This document shows, in pieces, positions 1 to 8,334 of a DNA stretch of 8,334 nucleotides. Under the pieces are notes generated by a model that was not told where the DNA came from, did not search any database, and saw nothing but the letters and a program-made list of their open reading frames with translations. Numbering within the stretch: the stretch's first letter is position 1; each line of letters opens with the position of its first letter. Both the position numbers and the translations under genes were made by a program. The DNA is taken from assembly GCA_007127275.1 (NCBI GenBank), contig SKZP01000626.1, positions 1 to 8,334 on the forward strand, written 5' to 3'. The DNA comes from Planctomycetota bacterium (lineage in GTDB: Bacteria > Planctomycetota > UBA8742 > SKZP01).

Positions 1-1045
1 CGAAGTCGAGCCGCGGCGACTCCCCGGCAAGCACGAGCTCCACATCCGTTTGCAGATGAGCGGGATACTGGTAACGCTCCTCCGGCAATTTCGCCATCAA
101 ACGGCGCACAATCCGGTCGAAGCCAATGCTCAGCTCCGGCCGAAGGGCCTTGGGCGAAGGGGTCGCCTTTTCGACGTGCGCCATCAACAGCTCAAGCGCG
201 GTATCCGCGGCGTACGGCGGCTTTCCCACCGCGGCGCGAAACATGGTGCAGCCCAGCGAGTACAAGTCGGAGCGAATGTCGAGGTCACGCCGGCCCTGTG
301 CCTGCTCCGGCGACATGAAATGTGGCGTGCCGTGCGTCATGCCGCTGTGCGTCAGCGTCTGGTCCTGGCCCATGCGCTTGGCGAGGCCGAGGTCGCACAG
401 CTTCACCTCCCCCTTGGCGGTGAGCATGATGTTGTCCGGCTTGATGTCGCGGTGAACGAGCCCCTGGCGGTGCGCGTGGTCAAGGGCGGCGGCGACCGCG
501 CTGGCAACCTTGAGCGTCAGCCGCTCGCTGAGCCGCTTCCTGCGCTGCAACAGCGAGTGCAACGTCTCGCCGCGCACGAATTCCATGGCAATGTACGGCG
601 GAATCTCCTTGTCCGGCTCACCGAGCGAGACGTCGTAGGCTTTGACAATGTTCGGGTGATCCAGCCGCCCGGCCGCCTTGGCCTCGCGCAAGAAACGCGC
701 CCGCGCCTCTTCGTCGCGCACCAGCTCGGGGGCGAGCACCTTGAGAGCGACGAGCCGGTCGAGTTGCACCTGCTTCGCCGCGTAGACGCGTCCCATGCCG
801 CCGCCGCCCAGTGGCTCGACAATCCGGTAGCCGGGGATGTTGGGACCCAACTCGCGCGCCGCGTGCTTGCGCAAACGAAGCGCCGTTGCTTCGTCGAGCA
901 CCCCGCGGCCGAGCAGTACATCCACAAGGTCAATCTTTTCGCCCGCTTCGTGGCGCCGTTCCAGTTCTTCGAATGCCTGCTCCACTTGTTCGTCGGTCGC
1001 CTTGCGCAACTGCGTGACGAGCTTGGCAAGCGCTTCGTCCATCAT
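1..1045 (-). CDS. Ser/Thr protein kinase (Hanks type), 3' end cut off by window edge
   Basis: Read on the minus strand from ATG ATG at 1045, the frame stays open for 348 codons and leaves the window, so the C-terminus is missing. Residues 1-70 are a charged helical leader containing GVLDEATALRLR, followed by NIPGYRIVEPLGGGG. The kinase domain then shows every key motif: glycine loop GGGGMGRVY (about 80-88), ATP lysine in ALKVLAPE (K102), catalytic loop HRDIKPDN with Asp200, metal-binding DLG (Asp218, in place of DFG), and SPEQA (from Ser245) after the activation segment THSGMTHGTPHFM. No membrane segment appears in the visible part, so it is probably a cytoplasmic signalling kinase; a C-terminal sensor or TM segment beyond the edge cannot be excluded. 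The substrate is unknown. It is transcribed divergently from the second kinase at 1524. No good Shine-Dalgarno precedes the start; a GTG at 1057 is a possible alternative. Confidence 0.93.
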   Translation of the reverse strand, partial: MMDEALAKLVTQLRKATDEQVEQAFEELERRHEAGEKIDLVDVLLGRGVLDEATALRLRKHAARELGPNIPGYRIVEPLGGGGMGRVYAAKQVQLDRLVALKVLAPELVRDEEARARFLREAKAAGRLDHPNIVKAYDVSLGEPDKEIPPYIAMEFVRGETLHSLLQRRKRLSERLTLKVASAVAAALDHAHRQGLVHRDIKPDNIMLTAKGEVKLCDLGLAKRMGQDQTLTHSGMTHGTPHFMSPEQAQGRRDLDIRSDLYSLGCTMFRAAVGKPPYAADTALELLMAHVEKATPSPKALRPELSIGFDRIVRRLMAKLPEERYQYPAHLQTDVELVLAGESPRLDF

Positions 1046-1142
1046 GACAGGGCGCACAGGGGCGAGAGTCGGCAACGGCGAACAAGCAACGGTGTTGTAC
1101 CATCCGCCAGCTTTCAAGCCCAGCAACCGAGCACGACGCGCT

Positions 1143-1156
1143 ACACGTGCACGTGT
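1143..1156. promoter_or_regulatory. Perfect 14-bp palindrome ACACGTGCACGTGT, operator candidate
   Basis: The sequence ACACGTGCACGTGT equals its own reverse complement over all 14 bases and contains CACGTG twice. It sits about 100 bp upstream of the minus-strand kinase start at 1045 and about 370 bp before the plus-strand kinase start. Its position in a divergent intergenic region suggests a binding site for a dimeric regulator. No protein can be assigned, and a single copy in the window limits the inference. Confidence 0.4.
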
Positions 1157-1511
1157 TCCAAGCCGGCGGGCTTCACCCGGATGCGGTTAAGTTATGACGA
1201 AACCAGGGAGCGCAGGGCGCCCGGCACTCGCCTCAGAAATGAGACCGCAACGGGATTCGCACGTCGCCGGGTGGGTGACCTGAAACGGAGGCGAGTCACG
1301 GCCGGCGCCCGACACAGCGACCCACCGGCGAAGCCGGCGAGGCCCGTTGGCCTGGCGGACACCTCCGCATACGAGGGATGCACGGTGCCGTGCCCCGTCA
1401 TCATTCGGCCATCCCCTAGCCACCGGTCACTGCGCACTGGTACCATACTGCGACCGTACCGAAGTTCCTCCGTGCCGTTGCGTTGATGTCGTGCGTGCGC
1501 GGCGTCGTTGC
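1157..1511. other. Non-coding divergent intergenic stretch rich in inverted repeats
   Basis: No convincing gene lies between the two kinases. Short frames here on the minus strand have no ribosome site and give basic, low-complexity translations. The stretch does hold many perfect complementary segments: GGTGGGT (1270-1276) with ACCCACC (1320-1326), CGGAGG (1286-1291) with CCTCCG (1362-1367), CCGGC-GAA-GCCGG (1325-1337), CTCA-GAAA-TGAG (about 1230-1245), and GCACGG-TG-CCGTGC (1380-1393). Some overlap and so are mutually exclusive. This could be the leader of the plus-strand kinase mRNA, an antisense RNA, or simply a GC-rich spacer. I do not recognise a known riboswitch. No -35/-10 pair was clear enough to call. 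Confidence 0.4.
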
Positions 1512-1516
1512 GAGGT
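1512..1516 (+). promoter_or_regulatory. Shine-Dalgarno GAGGT for the second kinase
   Basis: GAGGT, continuing as GAGGTGGG, ends 7 bases before the ATG at 1524. This fixes the start of the kinase there rather than at an upstream in-frame codon; the frame is open further upstream, but only through non-coding sequence. The GTG at 1515 lies inside the site and is unlikely to be used. Confidence 0.7.
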
Positions 1517-1523
1517 GGGTGTT

Positions 1524-2516
1524 ATGCAACCGATTGTCGACCAATACAAGCTGAAGTTCACGCGCAAGATCGCCGCGGGCGGCATGGGCAAAGTCTACGA
1601 GGCGGTGCAGTACGGCTCCGACGGGTTCGAGAAGCGCGTCGCCATCAAGATGATTCTCGAGGAGTTGGCCAGCGACCCCGAGTTCGTCGAAATGTTTGTC
1701 GGCGAGGCGAAACTCGTCGCCGACCTCATTCACCAGAACATTGTGCAGGTCTACCAGTTCGGCCAGCTTGAACGGACCTACTTCATCTCCATGGAGTACG
1801 TCGACGGCGTCAACCTCGAGGCCTTCCTCGAGCGCCACACCGAACTCAACCGCAAGCTGCCGGTGGACCTCGTCGCCTTCGTCGTCGCCCGCACCTGCAT
1901 GGGTCTTCACTACGCGCACGAAAAAACCGGCGAGGACGGCGAGTTGCTGCAGATTGTGCACCGAGACATTTCGCCGAAGAACGTGATGATCGACTCCCAA
2001 GGCGTGCCGAAGATCACCGACTTCGGCATTGCCAAGGCGGCGCATGTGATGCGCGACCGCGAAGGGGAAATCCTGATGGGCAAGCTCCAGTACATGAGCC
2101 CGGAGCAGGCCCGCTTCGAAAAGACCGACCGCCGCAGCGACATCTTCTCGCTTGGCGTGGTGATGTACGAGTTGCTTTCCGGGGAAAACATCTTCAATGA
2201 CCAGGACACCATGCAGACCCTGGAGAACGTGAGTTCGAAGCCGATTCCGCCCATTGAGGAGTTCAACCCCGACGTGCCGCCGGAGGTGCGCGGCTTCTTG
2301 AACAAGGCGCTAGAGCGCGACCGCGAGAAGCGCTACCAAACGGCACTCGAATTCGGCTACGACCTGCAGATGAACTACCTCTACAAGGGCAGCTTCGGGC
2401 CGACCTACCAGACGCTGCAGAAATACATGAAAGAACTCTTCCCCGAGTACCGCGACAAGGACGACACGTACACGTCGTACTCTGATACCTTGATGGTCAA
2501 GGCAACGCAGCAATAA
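1524..2516 (+). CDS. Compact cytoplasmic Ser/Thr protein kinase, HRDISPKN type
   Basis: A 330-residue protein that is almost entirely one protein kinase domain. Visible motifs: glycine loop AAGGMGKVY (17-25, first glycine replaced by Ala), ATP lysine in VAIK (K42), helix-C glutamate in GEAK (E61), catalytic loop HRDISPKN (146-153, Asp148), DFG (Asp166), SPEQA (from Ser192), then DRRSDIFSLGVVMYELLSG. Replacement of the usual HRDxKPxN lysine by serine is a variant I associate with myxobacterial-type kinases; all other catalytic residues are present, so it should be active. The C-terminal tail (about 280-330) is charged and holds TYTSYSDTLM, a Ser/Thr/Tyr cluster that could be phosphorylated. 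No TM segment or sensor domain is seen. The start is set by GAGGT at 1512. Eleven bases separate its stop from the protoporphyrinogen oxidase start, so the two are probably co-transcribed. Substrate unknown. Confidence 0.95.
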   Translation: MQPIVDQYKLKFTRKIAAGGMGKVYEAVQYGSDGFEKRVAIKMILEELASDPEFVEMFVGEAKLVADLIHQNIVQVYQFGQLERTYFISMEYVDGVNLEAFLERHTELNRKLPVDLVAFVVARTCMGLHYAHEKTGEDGELLQIVHRDISPKNVMIDSQGVPKITDFGIAKAAHVMRDREGEILMGKLQYMSPEQARFEKTDRRSDIFSLGVVMYELLSGENIFNDQDTMQTLENVSSKPIPPIEEFNPDVPPEVRGFLNKALERDREKRYQTALEFGYDLQMNYLYKGSFGPTYQTLQKYMKELFPEYRDKDDTYTSYSDTLMVKATQQ

Positions 2517-2527
2517 GTCGAATACGA

Positions 2528-4099
2528 ATGAACGCAACGGCGGGTAGCACCGCGCTCGAAGTACCACCACGAATGCAACGCCGGGCGGAGGCGCCGAAAC
2601 ATGACGTGCTCGTCGTCGGCGGCGGCGTCGCCGGGCTGACCGCGGCATACCGACTGATGCAGCGCGGCCTCGACGTGCACCTCCTCGAGGCGGAGCCTGT
2701 TCACCTCGGCGGCGTGATCCGCTCGGTTTCCAGCGAGGCCGGCTACCAAGTGGACCTTGGCCCGAACACGCTGCGCGGCGGCGCGCTAGCCGCATTGGCG
2801 CTCGCCGACGAGTTGGGCCTTGCCGAGCAACGAGTGCTCTCGGCGACGGCGGCGCGGCGGCGGTACCTCTTGGGCGTCGGCGCACCGCATCTCGTCGGTG
2901 TGAACCCGCTGAGCTTGCTGTTCACCTCCAAGCTGCTGACCCTGCGCGGGCGGACGCGAATGCTCAGCGAAGCCTTTCGCGAAAGCGAGCGTGAGCGGTG
3001 GCGCGACGACGAGCATGACGAGTCGGTGGCGGTCTTCGTCGCGCGGCGCTTCGGCACCGAAGTGGCGGAACGGCTCGTGGATCCGGTGCTCGGCGGCATC
3101 TACGCCGGTGACATCCGGCGCATGTCCGTGCGGGCCACCCTGCCGCGGCTCGTCGAGCTTGCCAAGGATCACGGTCGCATCACCACCGGAGCACTTGCCC
3201 GTTCCTTTGCCGGCATCCGCAAGCGCCGCGAAGCGAAGTCACGCCGCAGCGAAGACAACCACAGCGACAACCACACGGCCTCCGACCCGTATGCCGCGCT
3301 CAAGCGCCGCGTCTACAGCTACCGTGGCGGTCTCGCACGGCTGCCCGAGGCGTTGCGCGACGCGCTTGGCGAGCGGGTACACACCGCCCGGCGCGTGCTC
3401 GCCATCCAGCCCGTGCGCAGCGACGAGCATGGCGGCTACGACGTCGTCGCCACCCCCCCCGGCGGCGAGGCAAGCCGGGCGCCGGAGCGCTGGCGCACGC
3501 AACACCTCGTGCTCGCCACGCCGGGGCACCAATCGGCACGACTCCTTGCGCCGTTGGATGCGGAACTCGCCGCTCTGCTCGACTCCATTGAATACCAGCC
3601 CATGCAGACGGTTGCGCTCGGCTACCGCTTGAGCGACCTCGGTGTCTCACTCGACGGTTTCGGTTTTCTCATTCCGCGGCTCGCCGGCCGGCGCACCCTC
3701 GGGGCCATCTGGACCAGCGCGGTGTTTCCCGGGCGCGCCCCGGCCGGCCACGTGCTGCTCAACGCCTTTCTCGGCGGCGCCAACGACCCCGACGTGCTTG
3801 ACGAGCTCGACAACGACGGCGACGTCATCCGCACCGTCCACGCCGATCTCCGCGAGCCGCTGCGCCTCACCGCGACGCGCCCGGCCTTCGCATGCGTGCG
3901 CCGCTGGAGCCATGCGCTGCCGCTGTTTTCCGTGGGTCACCGCCGCCGCCTCGCAGCCATCCGTGCGCGGCTCCACGCCACCCTCGAGGGCCTCGAGCTA
4001 GCCGGCGCCTACCTCGACGGCGTCGGCGTCAACGACGCCATCCAAAGCGGCGAACAAGCCGCGCAACGCCTCGCGAGCTCAACCCCACAACGAGGCTGA
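2528..4099 (+). CDS. hemY: Protoporphyrinogen oxidase, oxygen-dependent FAD type
   Basis: A 523-residue FAD flavoprotein of the protoporphyrinogen oxidase/amine oxidase superfamily, expected to oxidise protoporphyrinogen IX (or coproporphyrinogen III, in the Gram-positive-like branch) late in heme synthesis. Visible: Rossmann motif VVGGGVAGLTAAYRL (29-43), ribose-binding Glu54 in LLEAEP, LGGVIRS (60-66), the family-typical DLGPNTLR (76-83), the mid-region GGIYAGDIRRMSVRATLPRL, and the C-terminal FAD signature LAGAYLDGVGVNDAIQSG (from about 491). Length is slightly above the usual 450-480. The excess is a short N-terminal extension and a hydrophilic insert rich in Arg, Ser, Asp and His at about 231-260, which looks like a surface loop. 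The ATG at 2528 is used; a second in-frame ATG at 2573 lies closer to the FAD domain, and neither has a clear ribosome site, so translational coupling to the kinase 11 bp upstream is plausible. The choice between protoporphyrinogen and coproporphyrinogen oxidase is not settled by sequence reading alone. Confidence 0.88.
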   Translation: MNATAGSTALEVPPRMQRRAEAPKHDVLVVGGGVAGLTAAYRLMQRGLDVHLLEAEPVHLGGVIRSVSSEAGYQVDLGPNTLRGGALAALALADELGLAEQRVLSATAARRRYLLGVGAPHLVGVNPLSLLFTSKLLTLRGRTRMLSEAFRESERERWRDDEHDESVAVFVARRFGTEVAERLVDPVLGGIYAGDIRRMSVRATLPRLVELAKDHGRITTGALARSFAGIRKRREAKSRRSEDNHSDNHTASDPYAALKRRVYSYRGGLARLPEALRDALGERVHTARRVLAIQPVRSDEHGGYDVVATPPGGEASRAPERWRTQHLVLATPGHQSARLLAPLDAELAALLDSIEYQPMQTVALGYRLSDLGVSLDGFGFLIPRLAGRRTLGAIWTSAVFPGRAPAGHVLLNAFLGGANDPDVLDELDNDGDVIRTVHADLREPLRLTATRPAFACVRRWSHALPLFSVGHRRRLAAIRARLHATLEGLELAGAYLDGVGVNDAIQSGEQAAQRLASSTPQRG

Positions 4100-4136
4100 C
4101 CGCACAAGCCCACCGGCTCTGCCCGAATACCGGACC

Positions 4137-4240
4137 AGCGGCATCAGTAGACATTGCAAGCGCACGCGCAGAAGCCCGCACGCGCATACGCCCGCGGCCC
4201 GCGGCCCGAGGGGCCGTTACCAAGCAATTGTGATGCCGCT
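4137..4240. repeat. Intergenic 10-bp inverted repeat enclosing GC-rich hairpin and tandem repeats
   Basis: AGCGGCATCA (4137-4146) and TGATGCCGCT (4231-4240) are perfect complements 84 bases apart, with a second nested match ATTGC (4153-4157) / GCAAT (4224-4228). Inside lie a direct repeat of CGCACGCGCA (4161-4170 and 4177-4186), a tandem CCCGCGG (4191-4204) and a perfect hairpin CGGCCC-GAG-GGGCCG (4202-4216). This fills most of the gap between the hemY stop and the tRNA terminator, where no gene is visible. It may be a structured 3' untranslated region, a small RNA, or a decayed repeat element. Confidence 0.5.
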
Positions 4241-4303
4241 GAACCCAACGGCACTCCCGGCGTGCTCTTTCCTTGCACCGAGTGGACCTCGCGACAGAAT
4301 GCG

Positions 4304-4343
4304 AAAGGCCCGGTCGCCGCAAACCTTGGCGAGCCGGGCCTTT
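4304..4343. terminator. Strong hairpin between hemY and tRNA-Phe, probably bidirectional terminator
   Basis: AAAGGCCCGG (4304-4313) pairs perfectly with CCGGGCCTTT (4334-4343). The stem continues with TCGCC (4314-4318) / GGCGA (4328-4332) after a one-base bulge, leaving a 9-base loop. On the minus strand it starts 6 bases after the tRNA 3' end and finishes in TTTCGCATT, so it is well placed to terminate the tRNA transcript. On the plus strand TTTGCTT follows, so it may also stop transcription coming from hemY. Both T tracts are short. Confidence 0.75.
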
Positions 4344-4349
4344 GCTTGA

Positions 4350-4422
4350 TGGTGAGAGCCGGGGTCGAACCGGCGACCTTCGCCTTTTCAGGGCGACGCT
4401 CTACCAGCTGAGCTATCTCACC
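4350..4422 (-). tRNA. tRNA-Phe (anticodon GAA)
   Basis: Read on the minus strand, the 73-base sequence folds into a complete cloverleaf: acceptor GGTGAGA/TCTCACC (7 bp), D arm GCTC-AGCTGGTA-GAGC, anticodon stem TCGCC/GGCGA around the 7-base loop CTGAAAA, T arm GCCGG-TTCGACC-CCGGC, discriminator A. The anticodon GAA is at 4389-4387 and occupies position 34-36 exactly, giving phenylalanine. The bases after the discriminator read TCA, so CCA is not encoded and must be added by nucleotidyltransferase. The gene has its own promoter and terminator and appears to be a single-gene unit. No integrase or duplicated 3' end marks it as a used attachment site. Confidence 0.97.
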
Positions 4423-4471
4423 GGTGTGCCGTGACGTTCCTCACGTGAGCAGCGTCATGCGGCAGGGTGCG

Positions 4472-4500
4472 GATATAGCGGGTCCGGGCGAGGATGTCAA
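4472..4500 (-). promoter_or_regulatory. Sigma-70-type promoter of tRNA-Phe
   Basis: On the minus strand TTGACA (4500-4495) is a perfect -35 box, and 17 bases later TATATC (4477-4472) matches four of six -10 positions. Transcription would start near 4465, giving a leader of about 40 bases before the mature tRNA at 4422. The leader contains a small inverted repeat, CGTGA/TCACG (4430-4434 and 4441-4445), that overlaps the palindrome TCACGTGA. Strength and spacing fit a highly expressed stable-RNA promoter. Confidence 0.8.
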
Positions 4501-4586
4501 GTGGTTTGCGGTGGCGCGTGGCCGGGTTCGGAATGTAGGCTCGTCGTTGTGTGTTTTGTGGGAAACGAGTTGAAGTGAGCAACCGC

Positions 4587-4591
4587 AAGGA
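4587..4591 (+). promoter_or_regulatory. Shine-Dalgarno AAGGA of the coiled-coil protein gene
   Basis: AAGGA ends 6 bases before the ATG at 4598, supporting that start. The region between the tRNA promoter (ends 4500) and here is otherwise featureless; I could not find a convincing plus-strand promoter in it. Confidence 0.6.
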
Positions 4592-4597
4592 CGCGCG

Positions 4598-5707
4598 ATG
4601 AGTTCGAGCCCCAACGATACGCGTCAAACGAGTGACAAGCCACCCAGTTCCGGCGAAAAAAAAGCGACCTCCGGCGCAGGCGCGGCGCGTGTGACGTTTC
4701 ACCACCCGGACACCGGTAGTGGCGACAAAGGGGCGAACGACGGGCGCAAGGACGGCGCTCGCGTGCAGCAACTCGGCTCGACCGTGCCGTGGACGGTGGT
4801 GCTTGCGCTCGGCGGGGTGGCTGTACTTGTCGCACTGACGGTGCTCGTGTTGAACTCGCAGCCACAAGACGACTTTGACCGCACCCGCGCCCGCGTCGAG
4901 AGCACCCAGGAGGCGCTCAAGGAATCCAACCGAATGCTCTCGGACTGGATCCAGAACGCCCAGGGCTACCGCTCGCAAGTCGAAGAAACCCGCGAACAAC
5001 TCCAACGCATCGAAGAGGAATACGCGGAAAATCAGCGCAAAGTCGAAGAGAACAAGAACCGCATCGGCGAGGGAGAATCCGAACGTCGCAAGCTGCACGA
5101 CGAGTTCGAATCCCAGCAAGATCAGCTCCGCACCCTCAAAGCCGAGGCAGAGCGACTGGCGGAAGACCAAGAAGCGAACGCCGAGGCCATTGAGCAAAAC
5201 CGCCGCGCGCAGGAAGCGCTCGAGGAACAGATGGAGGAAACCGATCAGCGACTCGACGAGCTCGACGCGACTCTCGAGAAGTTAAACGACGAATTGCAAG
5301 AGGCGGAGGACGAGCGCGACCAACTCCATGACGAGTTACACGAACACAAACAGCGCCTTGGCGAGTTAACCGAGCGGCTCCGGCAGACCGAGCGCCGCAT
5401 GGAGTCGATGCAGGGGCATATTGAGCAGTTGCGCGAAGAAAACCGGCGGGAGATTGAGCGGCTTGAGGAACTTGTCGAACGACGCACCGCCGAGCTCGAA
5501 GAACGCGACGAAGCGCGCGAACAGGAACTCGAGGAGTTGCGCAACCAAGCGGAGAAGCAACGAAGGGAAATGGAGGAGCAGCGCAAGGAAATGGAGGATC
5601 AGCAAAGCCAGCTCGACGAGCAACAAGGTGACATCCGAACGCTGCAATCCCAAATGGAAGAATTGATGCGCATGTTCAACCTCACCGAAGAGGACTTTGA
5701 AGAGTAG
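4598..5707 (+). CDS. Single-pass membrane protein with long coiled coil, function unknown
   Basis: A 369-residue protein in three parts. Residues 1-62 are hydrophilic and probably disordered (Ser, Gly, Lys, Asp rich). Residues about 64-86 form one hydrophobic membrane helix ([20 protein letters not shown]). Residues about 95-362 are an almost unbroken, highly charged heptad-type coiled coil made mostly of Glu, Arg, Gln, Lys and Leu, with no Cys, ending in [14 protein letters not shown]. There is no cleavable signal peptide. The basic residues before the helix and acidic residues after it favour N-in/C-out, placing the rod in the periplasm or outside, but this is inference. About 270 coiled-coil residues could span roughly 40 nm if straight. 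The gene uses more GAA, CAA and AAC codons than its GC-rich neighbours, partly because of its composition. I recognise no family; any similarity to SMC, myosin or tropomyosin is likely to be compositional. The copper pump follows after 50 bp. Confidence 0.85.
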   Translation: MSSSPNDTRQTSDKPPSSGEKKATSGAGAARVTFHHPDTGSGDKGANDGRKDGARVQQLGSTVPWTVVLALGGVAVLVALTVLVLNSQPQDDFDRTRARVESTQEALKESNRMLSDWIQNAQGYRSQVEETREQLQRIEEEYAENQRKVEENKNRIGEGESERRKLHDEFESQQDQLRTLKAEAERLAEDQEANAEAIEQNRRAQEALEEQMEETDQRLDELDATLEKLNDELQEAEDERDQLHDELHEHKQRLGELTERLRQTERRMESMQGHIEQLREENRREIERLEELVERRTAELEERDEAREQELEELRNQAEKQRREMEEQRKEMEDQQSQLDEQQGDIRTLQSQMEELMRMFNLTEEDFEE

Positions 5708-5757
5708 CGAACGCTCAAGAACAAGGGTCCCCCGAGGTAAAGATCAGCGACTCCGAT

Positions 5758-8235
<2,478 letters not shown>

Positions 8236-8250
8236 GGGAGTCCCGTTTTA

Positions 8251-8333
8251 GGCGAGCGGGGGACGAGAGTCCCCCGAGTCTATTTGCTTCGCGAAGGCAC
8301 GTAGACTCGGGGGACTCTCGTCCCCCGCTCGCC
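8251..8333. repeat. Perfect 32-bp inverted repeat with nested hairpins at window edge
   Basis: The arms 8251-8282 and 8302-8333 are perfect reverse complements over 32 bases, separated by a 19-base loop whose core CTTCGCGAAG (8287-8296) is itself a palindrome. Each arm also folds alone: CGGGGGAC-GAGA-GTCCCCCG (8257-8276) and CGGGGGAC-TCTC-GTCCCCCG (8308-8327). The plus-strand arm thus has a GNRA tetraloop. The element starts 15 bp after the copper pump stop. It could terminate transcription, but it is far longer than ordinary terminators and no U tract is visible within the window, so a REP/MITE-like dispersed palindrome is at least as likely. It ends one base before the window edge, so its true extent is unknown. 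GGGAGTCCC at 8236-8244 resembles a fragment of it. Confidence 0.85.
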
Positions 8334-8334
8334 A

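Noticed and set aside
1187..1446. Short minus-strand frames (78 and 84 residues) between the kinases, considered as a small gene
   Set aside because: Two different frames are open over the same stretch, neither has a ribosome site, and both give basic, low-complexity sequence. The sequence is better explained by the inverted repeats.
1096..1447. Shared GTACCAT near both kinase starts (about 1098-1104 and 1440-1446) as a common promoter element
   Set aside because: A single 7-base match in one intergenic region is weak and neither copy is at a consistent distance and orientation from its gene.
50..1486. A 478-residue open frame on the plus strand opposite the first kinase
   Set aside because: It is antisense to a kinase with all catalytic motifs, its translation is Arg/His/Ala/Leu-rich without domain motifs, and it runs on into the intergenic region. 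Long antisense frames are expected at this GC content.
1347..1523. A longer N-terminus for the second kinase starting at 1347
   Set aside because: The extra residues are unlike any kinase N-terminus and the region is non-coding in character, whereas ATG 1524 has a well-spaced GAGGT.
4154..4411. An 85-residue plus-strand frame covering the terminator and tRNA
   Set aside because: It runs across the tRNA-Phe gene in the antisense direction (its translation ends in the typical antisense-tRNA sequence RAGVEPATFAF), a frequent false gene call.
4350..4422. tRNA-Phe as an integration site of a mobile element
   Set aside because: No integrase, no repeated tRNA 3' end and no compositional break are visible in the window; the neighbouring genes look chromosomal.

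Overview
The window is GC-rich bacterial DNA, probably chromosomal, holding four complete or nearly complete genes, one truncated gene and one tRNA. Two cytoplasmic Hanks-type Ser/Thr kinases lie back to back. One of them carries the HRDISPKN variant of the catalytic loop, and one is followed closely by an oxygen-dependent-type protoporphyrinogen oxidase. This mix, with a CPC copper pump carrying CPMHPEV-type N-terminal metal domains, suggests a kinase-rich lineage such as Myxococcota or another former deltaproteobacterial group, or a planctomycete-like bacterium. The assignment is inference from gene style only; there is no rRNA or other taxonomic marker.

Layout: (1) 1-1045, minus strand: a Ser/Thr protein kinase whose C-terminus runs off the left edge. 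(2) 1046-1523: a 478-bp divergent intergenic region with a perfect 14-bp palindrome and a cluster of inverted repeats, but no convincing gene. (3) 1524-2516, plus: a second, compact kinase, followed after 11 bp by (4) 2528-4099: protoporphyrinogen oxidase (hemY-type), probably in one transcript. (5) 4100-4349: non-coding, with a 10-bp inverted repeat enclosing GC-rich tandem and hairpin sequence, then a strong hairpin serving as terminator. (6) 4350-4422, minus: tRNA-Phe(GAA), with its own TTGACA-N17-TATATC promoter. (7) 4598-5707, plus: a single-pass membrane protein with a long charged coiled coil, function unknown. (8) 5758-8235, plus: a Cu(I)/Ag(I)-exporting P1B-1 ATPase (CopA type) with two N-terminal CxxC metal-binding modules and no HMA domain. 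(9) 8251-8333: a perfect 32-bp inverted repeat, each arm of which is itself a hairpin, ending one base before the window edge.

The genes do not form one obvious pathway. The best-supported functional couplings are kinase 2 with the heme gene (tight spacing) and, more weakly, the coiled-coil protein with the copper pump (50-bp gap). I see no CRISPR array, integrase, transposase or toxin-antitoxin pair. The most unusual items are the nested palindrome at the right edge, the kinase-heme gene pair, the structured divergent intergenic region, and the CHCC variant metal site at the front of the copper pump.
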